Shown in pieces: positions 1-6,580 of a stretch of DNA of 7,682 nucleotides. The position numbers were made by a program, and so were the translations under genes. The notes below the pieces were generated by a model. That model was not told the DNA's origin and made no database searches. It was given only the letters and a program-made list of their open reading frames with translations. The stretch is taken from NCBI GenBank assembly GCA_029865665.1, contig JARXAV010000323.1:1-7682 (forward strand), in the 5' to 3' direction. Source of the stretch: Flectobacillus sp. GTDB taxonomy: Bacteria; Bacteroidota; Bacteroidia; Cytophagales; Spirosomataceae. The number at the start of each line of letters is the position of its first letter. The stretch's first letter is position 1.

Positions 1-1
1 C

Positions 2-826
2 CTTTTTGGTATGTTTGTATGTGGCACAACTAGTAGGTTGGTGGCTCAAGATACCACACAACATAGGTTGTTGGGAGTGAGGCCTGTTATTTCCATTGAA
101 AATGTGGAGTTTGGTAAACAGGCTTTAGCAGGAAAAGTGGGTGTAGAACTCCAATTTAAGCCTACTTCTAAGGTGAATATTAATTTCAATCTAAATGGAT
201 TTTTGAGTCAGAAAACCAAGGCGGAAAGTTTAGGTGCATCTCCAAGTGCAAGCACTATTTTGGCGGGTTATCAGGATGCTTTCGGGAATTATACTAAAAT
301 TATACCGACTAGTAGTACAGGAGGTTATCCAACACCTTTAATTCAGTTTAAAGGTGCAACAGCATCCTTGGATGCGGGTATTCCGTTCAAATTGAAAGAT
401 AGTTCTTCTGCTACTATTGAGCCTTTCTTAGGCATTGAAGGAAAATTGTTCAATCGATCAACCATTTTTGGAGAAGGTTCGCAATATACATTTACAGAAC
501 AATATAAATTTTTATCGCCAACCTTAGGGGCTAAATTGAACTATACAACTAAGTCGAAGGTGAAGTTGACGTTTAGAGTTTCGGCCGCCTATCCTGTGAT
601 AGCCAAAGTAAAAACGGATGAGAAGAATCTTACTGCTCCCAATACGGAGGTAAATTTAACTAAACAACTTTCTCCTTCTGTTGAGGTAGGTGCTAAAGTA
701 AAAAAAATGACTATTCGTTTCCGATATGAACGAGTGAATATAGGGCAGTCAGATACTTTACAAGGAGTTAGTCAGCCCGCTCCAAAAGTAAATATTACAG
801 GTATTACAATAGGGTATGATTTTTAG
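2..826 (+). CDS. Outer-membrane beta-barrel-like protein, 5' end cut by the window edge
   Basis: The reading frame is already open at base 2. The first ATG (base 11) falls inside what looks like the hydrophobic part of a signal peptide: LFGMFVCG, then a likely cleavage site at LVAQ before DTTQ. The true start therefore lies to the left of the window. The mature part, about 255 residues, alternates polar and hydrophobic positions in many short strands separated by Gly/Ser/Thr/Asn-rich turns, and it ends in ITIGYDF. A terminal aromatic residue is the usual last-strand signal for BamA-mediated insertion of outer-membrane barrels. No catalytic motif is visible. It resembles generic porin-like or 'outer membrane beta-barrel' proteins of Bacteroidota, but I do not recognise a specific family. 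It is transcribed towards the minus-strand operon and shares a terminator region with it, so a functional link is not implied by orientation. Confidence 0.6.
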   Translation, partial: LFGMFVCGTTSRLVAQDTTQHRLLGVRPVISIENVEFGKQALAGKVGVELQFKPTSKVNINFNLNGFLSQKTKAESLGASPSASTILAGYQDAFGNYTKIIPTSSTGGYPTPLIQFKGATASLDAGIPFKLKDSSSATIEPFLGIEGKLFNRSTIFGEGSQYTFTEQYKFLSPTLGAKLNYTTKSKVKLTFRVSAAYPVIAKVKTDEKNLTAPNTEVNLTKQLSPSVEVGAKVKKMTIRFRYERVNIGQSDTLQGVSQPAPKVNITGITIGYDF

Positions 827-883
827 AAAAGGCAAGTGATATAAAAGGCATCAAGTTTAGAAAGGGACATAGACACAACGTCT

Positions 884-909
884 TACTTATCAGTAAAATA
901 AGATAAGTA
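884..909. other. Small inverted repeat upstream of the terminator
   Basis: TACTTATC (884-891) is complementary to GATAAGTA (902-909), giving an 8-bp stem with a 10-base loop. CTTATC occurs again at 922-927, so GATAAG (902-907) could pair either upstream or downstream. The downstream choice would intrude on the base of the terminator stem. No function can be assigned. It may simply be part of the 3' untranslated region of the barrel gene. Confidence 0.4.
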
Positions 910-925
910 TGTTTTGTAAACCTTA

Positions 926-968
926 TCAAAACAAAAACCGACTAAGAGATGGTCGGTTTTTGTTTTGA
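926..968. terminator. Strong bidirectional intrinsic terminator
   Basis: Bases 926-942 and 952-968 form a perfect 17-bp inverted repeat around a 9-base loop. The GC core is ACCGAC/GTCGGT. It is flanked by A-rich sequence on one arm and T-rich sequence (TTTTTGTTTT) on the other, so a U-tract follows the GC core in either direction of transcription. It lies 99 bases after the plus-strand barrel gene and 76 bases after the last gene of the minus-strand operon. It probably ends both transcripts. Confidence 0.85.
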
Positions 969-1044
969 GAAAAGGAATGATTTGACTGTACTGTCGTCAT
1001 TTTCATTCTTTACTCACAGAAATGTTATATTGATTATAGGTACA

Positions 1045-2001
1045 TTAACGAATAATATTCTGATAATTATATTGATTTGATCGTAGAGCGTAGGCAATCA
1101 AAAACTGACTCATTAAGGTCAAACGATACTTTTCAATCTCGGCTGAATCAACAAAAACCTTATTGAGTAAATCCCACTTTCTTTTATTATCCCCTTCTAC
1201 CTGTTGGCTTACTTGCTGAATCGTTGATAAAGCGTCCGCTTTACAAACAGATGTAGGGTCAATCATACCAATTAAGCTTAGTCCTTCTTCAAATTGACGG
1301 TTGGCAATTTTGGCTTTGGCATTCAATAACAATTGATTACAAGTTTGATTTTGGTATGCATGAAAGACTTCTATCGTTTTATTTTGTACCTGCTGATAAC
1401 ACTCAACTTCAGAAGGAATACTAAGCAACAGTCCTAGAGCTTCCTGCGTTTGATTCATCTTTGTCAGTTGATCTGCTTGCTGGATAATTATGGAGCAACG
1501 TTCTTTGTAATAGGCTAATGCTTTTTCTTTTACTTTGTCCACAAAATTGCTAGTGTTAGTATCGTCAAAATTGGCATTAGAAATTAAATTGCTTAGAGCT
1601 AATTCTTTTGTTCTACCACTACCCTTTAGTTTCTTAGTTAAAGTCGCAAATATGACTTTATTATCTAGTTGTTTGATATATATACTCATCTCGGCACTGA
1701 TGACTGTGATATTTTGTAATCCAGGATTGATTGTTTGTTCATCATAAATCTTAATAATTGGATACAGTACCAAATTATTCTGTATGTTTAAGGACGAAAT
1801 CCCTTTTTGAGTAAGGACATCTACAAATTTATCTTGTAGTCGTTGTAGTTGAATGTCGTTGAGTTCTCCTGATGCTTCGTTGGGCATTACTACGGCAATA
1901 GTCAGCGTGTTTGTGAAATTTAGACTTTGTGCTATCGTTGTAGCATGGGTTGCCAATAAAAGTAACAGGTAATAAGTCGAGTATGTCAGTTGTTTAATCA
2001 T
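1045..2001 (-). CDS. Exported protein with N-terminal alpha/beta domain and two Cys-spaced helical repeats
   Basis: The 318-residue product begins with a signal peptide (hydrophobic core around residues 10-20, likely cleavage after TIAQ at 25). Residues about 32-140 look like an alpha/beta domain: strand TLTIAVVMP, a helix at 48-65, and a strand pair near 103-123. A G-x-G and helix segment follows (127-140) that recalls the neighbouring CsgG-type protein. Residues about 165-268 hold two helical units of 52-residue period. Each starts with a Cys and has a second Cys exactly 32 residues later: C169/C201 and C221/C253. Each also contains a TPR-like 'EALGLLLSIPS' or 'EEGLSLIGMID' segment. The pattern suggests disulfide-stapled helical hairpins in the periplasm. 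ATG 2001 directly precedes the signal peptide. It lies 20 bases after the CsgG-like gene and is probably the last gene of the operon. The family is not recognised with certainty and the function is unknown. Confidence 0.75.
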   Translation of the reverse strand: MIKQLTYSTYYLLLLLATHATTIAQSLNFTNTLTIAVVMPNEASGELNDIQLQRLQDKFVDVLTQKGISSLNIQNNLVLYPIIKIYDEQTINPGLQNITVISAEMSIYIKQLDNKVIFATLTKKLKGSGRTKELALSNLISNANFDDTNTSNFVDKVKEKALAYYKERCSIIIQQADQLTKMNQTQEALGLLLSIPSEVECYQQVQNKTIEVFHAYQNQTCNQLLLNAKAKIANRQFEEGLSLIGMIDPTSVCKADALSTIQQVSQQVEGDNKRKWDLLNKVFVDSAEIEKYRLTLMSQFLIAYALRSNQYNYQNIIR

Positions 2002-2021
2002 CTTAATCGTTAAGGTTTTTG

Positions 2022-2912
2022 TTATTTTACAAAAGCTTTTAATGTTATCCCTTTTTCAATACGATCTTGGATATCTAGTCCACCATCTAAGACTTCGCAG
2101 ATAGCGAAATTTTCATCTTCGACTTTAATGACTTCAGCTCTTCCTATTTCTTTCTTTCTAATAAGTTCTTTTCCATCCACGTTTGTCTTTACAAATTCAA
2201 TGATACCCACTTCTTTTCGGATGGCTAATCCAATATCAGTACCTCCTGCAATTAGGATTTTCCTTGCCCCTTTTTTCTTGTGAATTTCTTGAATTTCAAC
2301 TACAGTAACCATTACTGGAAATACTCGCTTTATCCAGTTTTTTACACCACAAGCCAAATTACTCATTGCATAACGGAGTGCTTCGTCTGTGGAGTTTCCT
2401 GTGCCTCCTACATCGCATGAACCAGCCATCGCTTGTCTAAAAAAACCACCTTCTACTGGTGCATTTGATTGACCTCTTCCAAAGGTCTCAGCTTGTAAGA
2501 CTTGGCTGGTTTCAACGTCAATTAATTTAATAGAGGTTAAAACAGATGCTGTATAGACGTATTTTTTTAGCTCAACGGAGTAAGCACTACTTGTTGCTAC
2601 ACTTATTAGTTGTCCTGTCACAATATATTTTGCCCCTAAAGTACGCCCTTGTTCAATTACTTTGCTATCAAGAAAATCTTCTGTTTTTTGCAATTCTTGT
2701 TCTGCTTTTATTGTCTGGAGCTTTGTTCTGTCAACGACTGTAAAACGTCCTGCCTTGACAAATTCATTAGCAATAATTTCATTAACTTGCTCAACGTAAT
2801 TTCGCTCTTTATAAGAAGGATATGAAAAGTAAGTGATACCAACTGTGATTTTTTCTTTCTGAGCGAAGGAAATAGAGCTTATGAAGCAGAGTAATAAAAA
2901 TGAATATTTCAT
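2022..2912 (-). CDS. CsgG-family envelope protein (curli-transport-like, non-lipidated)
   Basis: The 296-residue product has a signal peptide cleaved near SFAQ (residue 18). Residues about 20-198 show the CsgG pattern. A strand ITVGITYF is followed by a helix ending NEFVKAGRFTVVDR (49-62), then a Leu/Gln/Glu helix, then a segment GRTLGAKYIVTGQLISV (89-105). This matches the 'SGRFTVVER ... LGADYLITG' signature of CsgG and LpoB-like proteins. A beta pair with IDVETSQVL follows, then a Gly-rich loop (144-173) and a helix ALRYAMSNLACGVKNW. Residues about 200-296 look like a small beta domain, GTDIGLAIRKEVGIIEF to the end, similar in layout to the C-terminal domain of FlgT-like proteins. CsgG itself is an acylated outer-membrane export channel; here there is no lipobox Cys, so anchoring must differ. 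C166 and C188 could form a disulfide. The gene sits 12 bases after the preceding gene in an operon of exported proteins. No curli subunits are nearby, so a curli role is not supported. Confidence 0.8.
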   Translation of the reverse strand: MKYSFLLLCFISSISFAQKEKITVGITYFSYPSYKERNYVEQVNEIIANEFVKAGRFTVVDRTKLQTIKAEQELQKTEDFLDSKVIEQGRTLGAKYIVTGQLISVATSSAYSVELKKYVYTASVLTSIKLIDVETSQVLQAETFGRGQSNAPVEGGFFRQAMAGSCDVGGTGNSTDEALRYAMSNLACGVKNWIKRVFPVMVTVVEIQEIHKKKGARKILIAGGTDIGLAIRKEVGIIEFVKTNVDGKELIRKKEIGRAEVIKVEDENFAICEVLDGGLDIQDRIEKGITLKAFVK

Positions 2913-2924
2913 AATGATAAATAA

Positions 2925-3878
2925 TTATTTAAAAGTAATAAAGATGGTATTTCCCTTGATTAAACGTTCAACTTTGAGTTTTCGGTCAGGTTTTTGTGTT
3001 GGAAATAAAGCATTACAAAATCTGAAAATATCCAAGGAATATCGAGTTGTTGTCAGAGTCCGTCCCTGTGAATCTAGTCTAGGAACACGAATTACATCAA
3101 AGATTGTTTTTAAGTCTGTGACACCTTGGATGTGGTAGTTTTTCGTGTTATCAGCAATCCATGCTTCTAGGGCATCCGACAAGGGTAATCCTTCTTTCCC
3201 AACTTCTGTACTCATTTTCAGATTAGCATCAGCAGAAAGGTTGAATTCTAAAGAAAGGTACCTGCCATTTTCGATAATGTCAGTAAATTTCTCTTGCATG
3301 ATATTCAGAAAGTCTTCTATGACAGAATCCGTTGCACGAGCTACTAGACGACCTACATCTTGTGTATAAAACTTTCCAGAAAACCCAACTTTATTTGATA
3401 GAGACGAGGATGTAGAAGACTCATAGGCATTTAAAATTACCTTTATATCATTGCCATTAGACGACTCTGTATAGTTAAATTCTACCTCTACACAAATATC
3501 TGCCCCTGAGGACTGAATAATTTGTGTTTTTAAATCTGTTTGAGTTTCGCTATTTAATACTTCATTAGTTGTTAAGTTCCTAACTTTTGAAAGAAAGTCA
3601 ATTGTCGAGTATCCTCTCTTGTCAAAAGCTTCCTTAACTTTTGCCATGACAATACGATTGTTAACATCATCTTCTACAAGCTGTCTAATATTTTGTCCTT
3701 CCTTAAAAAAAGGAAAAACCATAATCGTTGGTTTAACGGTTACTTTCTTTTCCTGTGTGGGAGATTCCGTTATTATTGGTTTTGTGGAATCAGTACCAGT
3801 TACATCGTTATTTTTTTTCTGAGAAAAAGTAGTAAACGAAATGAAAGCAAGAAGAAATAAGTAGGTATTTTTAGTCAT
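2925..3878 (-). CDS. Exported protein of a Bacteroidota family, probably DUF6175
   Basis: The 317-residue product has a signal peptide (cleavage near FSQ, residue 20), then a flexible Ser/Thr/Pro/Lys linker to about residue 46. Domain one (about 47-206) runs strand KPTIMVFPFF, helix, strand YSTIDF, helix, DLKTQIIQSSGADICVEVEF, strands, then the helix SVIEDFLNIMQEKFTDII. This order parallels the CsgG module of the next gene, including the '(S/L)GA(D/K)' turn before a strand. A second domain (about 207-317) contains GLPLSDALEAWI, YHIQGVTDLKTIFD and a C-terminal beta segment. The KPTIMVFP start and overall shape are what I associate with DUF6175, a Bacteroidota family of unknown function; this is from memory and unconfirmed. 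It lies 36 bases after the lipoprotein gene and 12 before the CsgG-like gene. A role in the same envelope complex is inferred. Confidence 0.75.
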   Translation of the reverse strand: MTKNTYLFLLAFISFTTFSQKKNNDVTGTDSTKPIITESPTQEKKVTVKPTIMVFPFFKEGQNIRQLVEDDVNNRIVMAKVKEAFDKRGYSTIDFLSKVRNLTTNEVLNSETQTDLKTQIIQSSGADICVEVEFNYTESSNGNDIKVILNAYESSTSSSLSNKVGFSGKFYTQDVGRLVARATDSVIEDFLNIMQEKFTDIIENGRYLSLEFNLSADANLKMSTEVGKEGLPLSDALEAWIADNTKNYHIQGVTDLKTIFDVIRVPRLDSQGRTLTTTRYSLDIFRFCNALFPTQKPDRKLKVERLIKGNTIFITFK

Positions 3879-3914
3879 AATTTTGTTAGTTGAAATGGTC
3901 GGAGTTATTAAGAA

Positions 3915-4379
3915 TTAATATCCAAATTTACGAATAACATCATGTTGTTCCATGTAACGGCGTAGGGCATTATAATTGACTACGATGTGGTAGTTTAAGG
4001 CTCGTCCTCCTTCTGATGTCCGTTGTTTTAAGTATTCTAATCGTTCCACCCGAGTAACAAATTGCGTATATTCTCTATTATTGAAGAATTGCTTAATAGA
4101 TGGGTGTCCTTGCATAGTAGCCTTATTCTCAATCATAGGAGTACGATAGGATTGAATGGAAGAAGAAGGTAATCCAACATAAAGAATGGCTTCAAAGGCT
4201 TTAATTTGGGCATCTTGTTCCATTTCGCTAAGATTGCTTCCTAAACCAGTACTATGGATTTTTACAATGCCAGTATTTTCTTCTGATATAAGTGCTACTT
4301 GATTGGTAGCTGGTTGACGCACTACACAAGAAACTGCTAAGATTCCAAGTAAGGCAAGAGTGATTGTTTTTTTTAACAT
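3915..4379 (-). CDS. Small lipoprotein, LPP20/FlgT-N-like layout
   Basis: The 154-residue product starts MLKKTITLALLGILAVSC, a classical lipoprotein signal with lipobox AVS-C (lipidated Cys18). I chose ATG 4379 because it directly precedes this signal. The frame extends to a TTG at 4409, but that would add ten residues in front of the n-region and overlaps a hairpin. An A-rich GGAAAAAAT sits just upstream of the chosen ATG. The mature part has IVKIHSTGLGSNLSEMEQDA followed by a helix IKAFEAILYVGLP. This strand, G-x-G and A-rich-helix layout is seen in LPP20-type lipoproteins and FlgT N-terminal domains. The rest is mixed alpha/beta, ending in a basic, aromatic tail. I see no acidic surface-export signal after the Cys, so a periplasm-facing membrane anchor is likely. 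As the only lipobox protein in the set it could anchor the complex. The family match is tentative. Confidence 0.75.
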   Translation of the reverse strand: MLKKTITLALLGILAVSCVVRQPATNQVALISEENTGIVKIHSTGLGSNLSEMEQDAQIKAFEAILYVGLPSSSIQSYRTPMIENKATMQGHPSIKQFFNNREYTQFVTRVERLEYLKQRTSEGGRALNYHIVVNYNALRRYMEQHDVIRKFGY

Positions 4380-4401
4380 ATTTTTTCCATTTATAAAGGT
4401 G

Positions 4402-4434
4402 TTACCCAAATAGCAGTATATTCTACTTGGGTAA
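4402..4434 (-). promoter_or_regulatory. RNA hairpin in the spacer before the lipoprotein gene
   Basis: On the minus strand the arms TTACCCAAGTAG and CTATTTGGGTAA enclose a 9-base loop. In minus-strand RNA all 12 positions pair, with one G-U (4426/4410). In plus-strand RNA that position would be A-C. No T-run follows, so it is not a standard terminator. It ends 22 bases before the start codon of the lipoprotein gene, in the 80-base gap after the TPR gene. Its arms resemble those of the hairpin at 6471-6507. It may act in message processing, stability or translation control. Confidence 0.55.
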
Positions 4435-4459
4435 TTGAATCTATTTTAAAGTAATGATT

Positions 4460-6442
4460 TTAGTTTTTAAGTTTTGCTTCAGCATTCTTTTTCCCATTAA
4501 TAGCTTCTTGAAAATCGGGTCTGATTTTTAGGGCATCTTCGTAATTTTCGAGTGCTTCTTTATATTTTCCAAGACCAAAATAACTGTCTCCCTTGTTTGA
4601 AAGCGATTTATAATGGAGATTAGTCCTCTTTTTCACTGCAATCGTTAAGTCTTCTAATGCACTTGAAAATTGTAGTAATTTATTTTTAGCATTACCTCGA
4701 TTTTTATAATATACCCCATCTTTTGGATCTAGTTCAATAGCTTTATCAAAATCAGGAATAGCTTCTTTAAATTTCCCTGCATTACTTAATGCCCAGCCCC
4801 GACCATTATAATATTCTGCAATAGGACTTATCTTTATGATTTGAGTATAAGTCTGTGCTGCTAATTCAAATTTTTCCATGTTATTGTACATATCACAAAT
4901 CATAGAATAGGCAAATATTTTTTGAGGTTCTAATTCCGTTATTTTTCGGTAATATATAATTGATTGTTCATATTGGTGCATCATCCAATAGGTAAACGCT
5001 TTTCCATTATAGCCTTTTATTGAGTTGGGAATCAGCTCAATAACTCTATTAAAGTCCGCTATTGCATTGTCAAATTGTCTGAGGTTAAGTACGTAAATAT
5101 TACCTCTGGTTGTTAGCACTTCCGAATCATTTGCATCAAGTACTAGTGCTTTGGTTAGATATTTTATAGCATCGTCATATTTCTTGTTTTTTTCGAGAAT
5201 CTTTGCATTAGCTACGTAGCCTTCCTTTGACTCATCTGAATTTAAGATATTAGTACTACGTGATTCTACGGAAGGAGATCCTTGACCTGTCACCTCTCTT
5301 TCAGCAGCTTCTCGCATAGCTTTGTCCCTTAACGCATTTTGTCGAATTAGTTCTTCCTCTTCTTGAAATGTACTGATTTTAGGGGGAGACGCATTACTTA
5401 TATCTCTTACAAAGTGGCAAGATTTAACAAATGATTTGGCTATTTGACCCTTCATTCTTACGAAAGTAGCTTTTAGAATTTCTCCATCCGATTTATCATA
5501 ATCATTGGTAATTAATCCATCGCTACAACGAATGGCATTGTCAAAATCTTCCAGCCAATAGTAAATCGTAGCCATATTGTACCAGGAAGCATATCTTAAC
5601 TTACGTTCAGGCTTTTCACTATTAGTATATTTGGCAATAACATTCTCAAAATACAAAAGGATTGGTGTAACTTTAGCTTTATTCAAAGGTATAGTTACAG
5701 TCATCTCCTCGATTGCTAACTTTGTTTCTTCGCAAGCTTTTCTAAAGGATTCATTTTCGGGATGCTTAGGAGAGTCTGTTATCCATAAAATGTCAGTAAC
5801 ACTTTGAGCTGTAAAACCAATTTCAGTATTTAGTCTCGTTTGAAATACTGAAAAATTGTCAGAGAGGTACTTGCCTAAGAGTTGCTTTTTTATTGAAACA
5901 GCATTTTCACCCCAATATTTTTCCAATGCAGCAGCTGTACTAAAATTTGATGATTCGTATGTTTGAGGGGTTGTTCCATCTGTAATTGTTCCATCTTTGA
6001 GAATTTTTCCATTAAAATCAGTGATGGTAAACATAATAGGGATGAAGTATTTGAAACTAAGTTTGTAGGAAACAGTGATACTCTCTTTACCATCTTTATC
6101 TTTAGTAGTGCTTTCTTTTTTTTCTGTAACAGCTTTTCCCATATCGTAGCCGTCAATCTGAACTTTAATAGTAAAGTGACCGCCATTTGCCACTCGCTTA
6201 AAGCCATTTATTTGAAAATAAAGAGATTCTAAGTCACTTTCATTATTTGAATATCCTGCGTCCACTAAGTTGATACCGTTGGCAATGAATTTAGTGGAAA
6301 AGGTGGTGTATTCTAATGGGACTGGCGTATTCGGAATCTGAAGAAAAGTTGCTTTTGCTCCATAACGATCTAAATCTATTTTTTGTGAAAAAACTAGTAA
6401 TGAAGATAGAGTAAGGACAAAAGATAGTAGAATTTTTTTCAT
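4460..6442 (-). CDS. Exported TPR protein with uncharacterised beta-rich N-terminal region
   Basis: The 660-residue product starts with a signal peptide (residues 1-20, cleavage after FSQ). ATG 6442 is preferred because it begins MKKILLSFVL directly; a TTG at 6478 would add 12 residues and lies inside a hairpin. Residues about 21-165 are beta-rich (for example FTIKVQIDGYD and the LSFKYFIPIMFTITDFNG segment) with a charged loop at 105-120. Residues 166-270 are largely helical. A lone TPR-like helix pair, YNMATIYYWLEDFDNAI, lies near 288-304. A Glu/Arg-rich, probably coiled, linker occupies 358-384. About seven tetratricopeptide repeats fill 405-655, with typical endings such as AIADFNRVIELIP, AIPDFDKAIELDP and ALENYEDALKIRP. 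TPR solenoids bind partner proteins, so a scaffold role in the periplasm or at the outer membrane is inferred. It lies 120 bases after nadA and 80 before the lipoprotein gene, and is probably the first gene of the operon. Confidence 0.85.
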   Translation of the reverse strand: MKKILLSFVLTLSSLLVFSQKIDLDRYGAKATFLQIPNTPVPLEYTTFSTKFIANGINLVDAGYSNNESDLESLYFQINGFKRVANGGHFTIKVQIDGYDMGKAVTEKKESTTKDKDGKESITVSYKLSFKYFIPIMFTITDFNGKILKDGTITDGTTPQTYESSNFSTAAALEKYWGENAVSIKKQLLGKYLSDNFSVFQTRLNTEIGFTAQSVTDILWITDSPKHPENESFRKACEETKLAIEEMTVTIPLNKAKVTPILLYFENVIAKYTNSEKPERKLRYASWYNMATIYYWLEDFDNAIRCSDGLITNDYDKSDGEILKATFVRMKGQIAKSFVKSCHFVRDISNASPPKISTFQEEEELIRQNALRDKAMREAAEREVTGQGSPSVESRSTNILNSDESKEGYVANAKILEKNKKYDDAIKYLTKALVLDANDSEVLTTRGNIYVLNLRQFDNAIADFNRVIELIPNSIKGYNGKAFTYWMMHQYEQSIIYYRKITELEPQKIFAYSMICDMYNNMEKFELAAQTYTQIIKISPIAEYYNGRGWALSNAGKFKEAIPDFDKAIELDPKDGVYYKNRGNAKNKLLQFSSALEDLTIAVKKRTNLHYKSLSNKGDSYFGLGKYKEALENYEDALKIRPDFQEAINGKKNAEAKLKN

Positions 6443-6470
6443 GTTGTTACTAATAGTTAGATTTAATATT

Positions 6471-6507
6471 TTCCCCAAATGCTATTCTCTTTTTAGCATT
6501 TGAGGAA
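6471..6507 (-). promoter_or_regulatory. RNA hairpin in the spacer before the TPR gene
   Basis: On the minus strand the arms TTCCTCAAATGCTA and TAGCATTTGGGGAA enclose the 9-base loop AAAAGAGAA. In minus-strand RNA all 14 positions pair, including one U-G (6503/6475). In plus-strand RNA that position would be A-C. What follows is AATATTAAATC rather than a T-run, so it is at best a poor terminator for nadA. It ends 28 bases before the TPR start codon. It shares arm sequence and loop length with the hairpin at 4402-4434. Confidence 0.55.
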
Positions 6508-6550
6508 GATTGCTGTTATCTATGGTCATGTATTAGGTGAATAAGCGGTA

Positions 6551-6580
6551 TAAAATTACTCGTTACTTCGAAATCTCCAA
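6551..6580 (-). promoter_or_regulatory. Candidate Bacteroidota promoter for the five-gene operon
   Basis: On the minus strand a TTG (6578-6580) is followed after 19 bases by TAATTTTA (6551-6558). This is one base from the TAnnTTTG -7 element at an accepted spacing for Bacteroidota sigma factor. It straddles the nadA stop codon. It would start a transcript roughly 100 bases upstream of the TPR gene, placing the hairpin at 6471-6507 in the 5' leader. Such matches are not rare in AT-rich DNA, so this is only a candidate. Confidence 0.3.

Larger units (their letters stand above)
827..1044. other. Convergent intergenic spacer
   Basis: This 218-base spacer separates the stop codon of the plus-strand barrel gene from the stop codon of the last minus-strand operon gene. 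It contains a small hairpin (884-909) and a strong terminator-like hairpin (926-968). I see no convincing open frame, tRNA or promoter. Bases 969-1044 are AT-rich and otherwise featureless. Confidence 0.7.

Noticed and set aside
2002..2014. CTTAA-TCG-TTAAG palindrome between the CsgG-like and last genes
   Set aside because: A 5-bp arm with a 3-base centre is expected by chance in AT-rich spacers, and it has no U-tract or conserved partner.
2022..2912. Annotation of the CsgG-type gene as curli csgG
   Set aside because: There is no acylated Cys, no CsgA/B/E/F nearby, and a C-terminal beta domain not typical of curli CsgG. Only family-level assignment is supported.
4380..4409. Longer lipoprotein frame starting at TTG 4409
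   Set aside because: It would add ten residues before a perfect lipoprotein signal, uses a rare start codon, and its codon lies in the hairpin arm. ATG 4379 is better.
6443..6478. Longer TPR-protein frame starting at TTG 6478
   Set aside because: It would place 12 extra residues before a typical signal peptide, and the codon lies inside the 6471-6507 stem. ATG 6442 is better.
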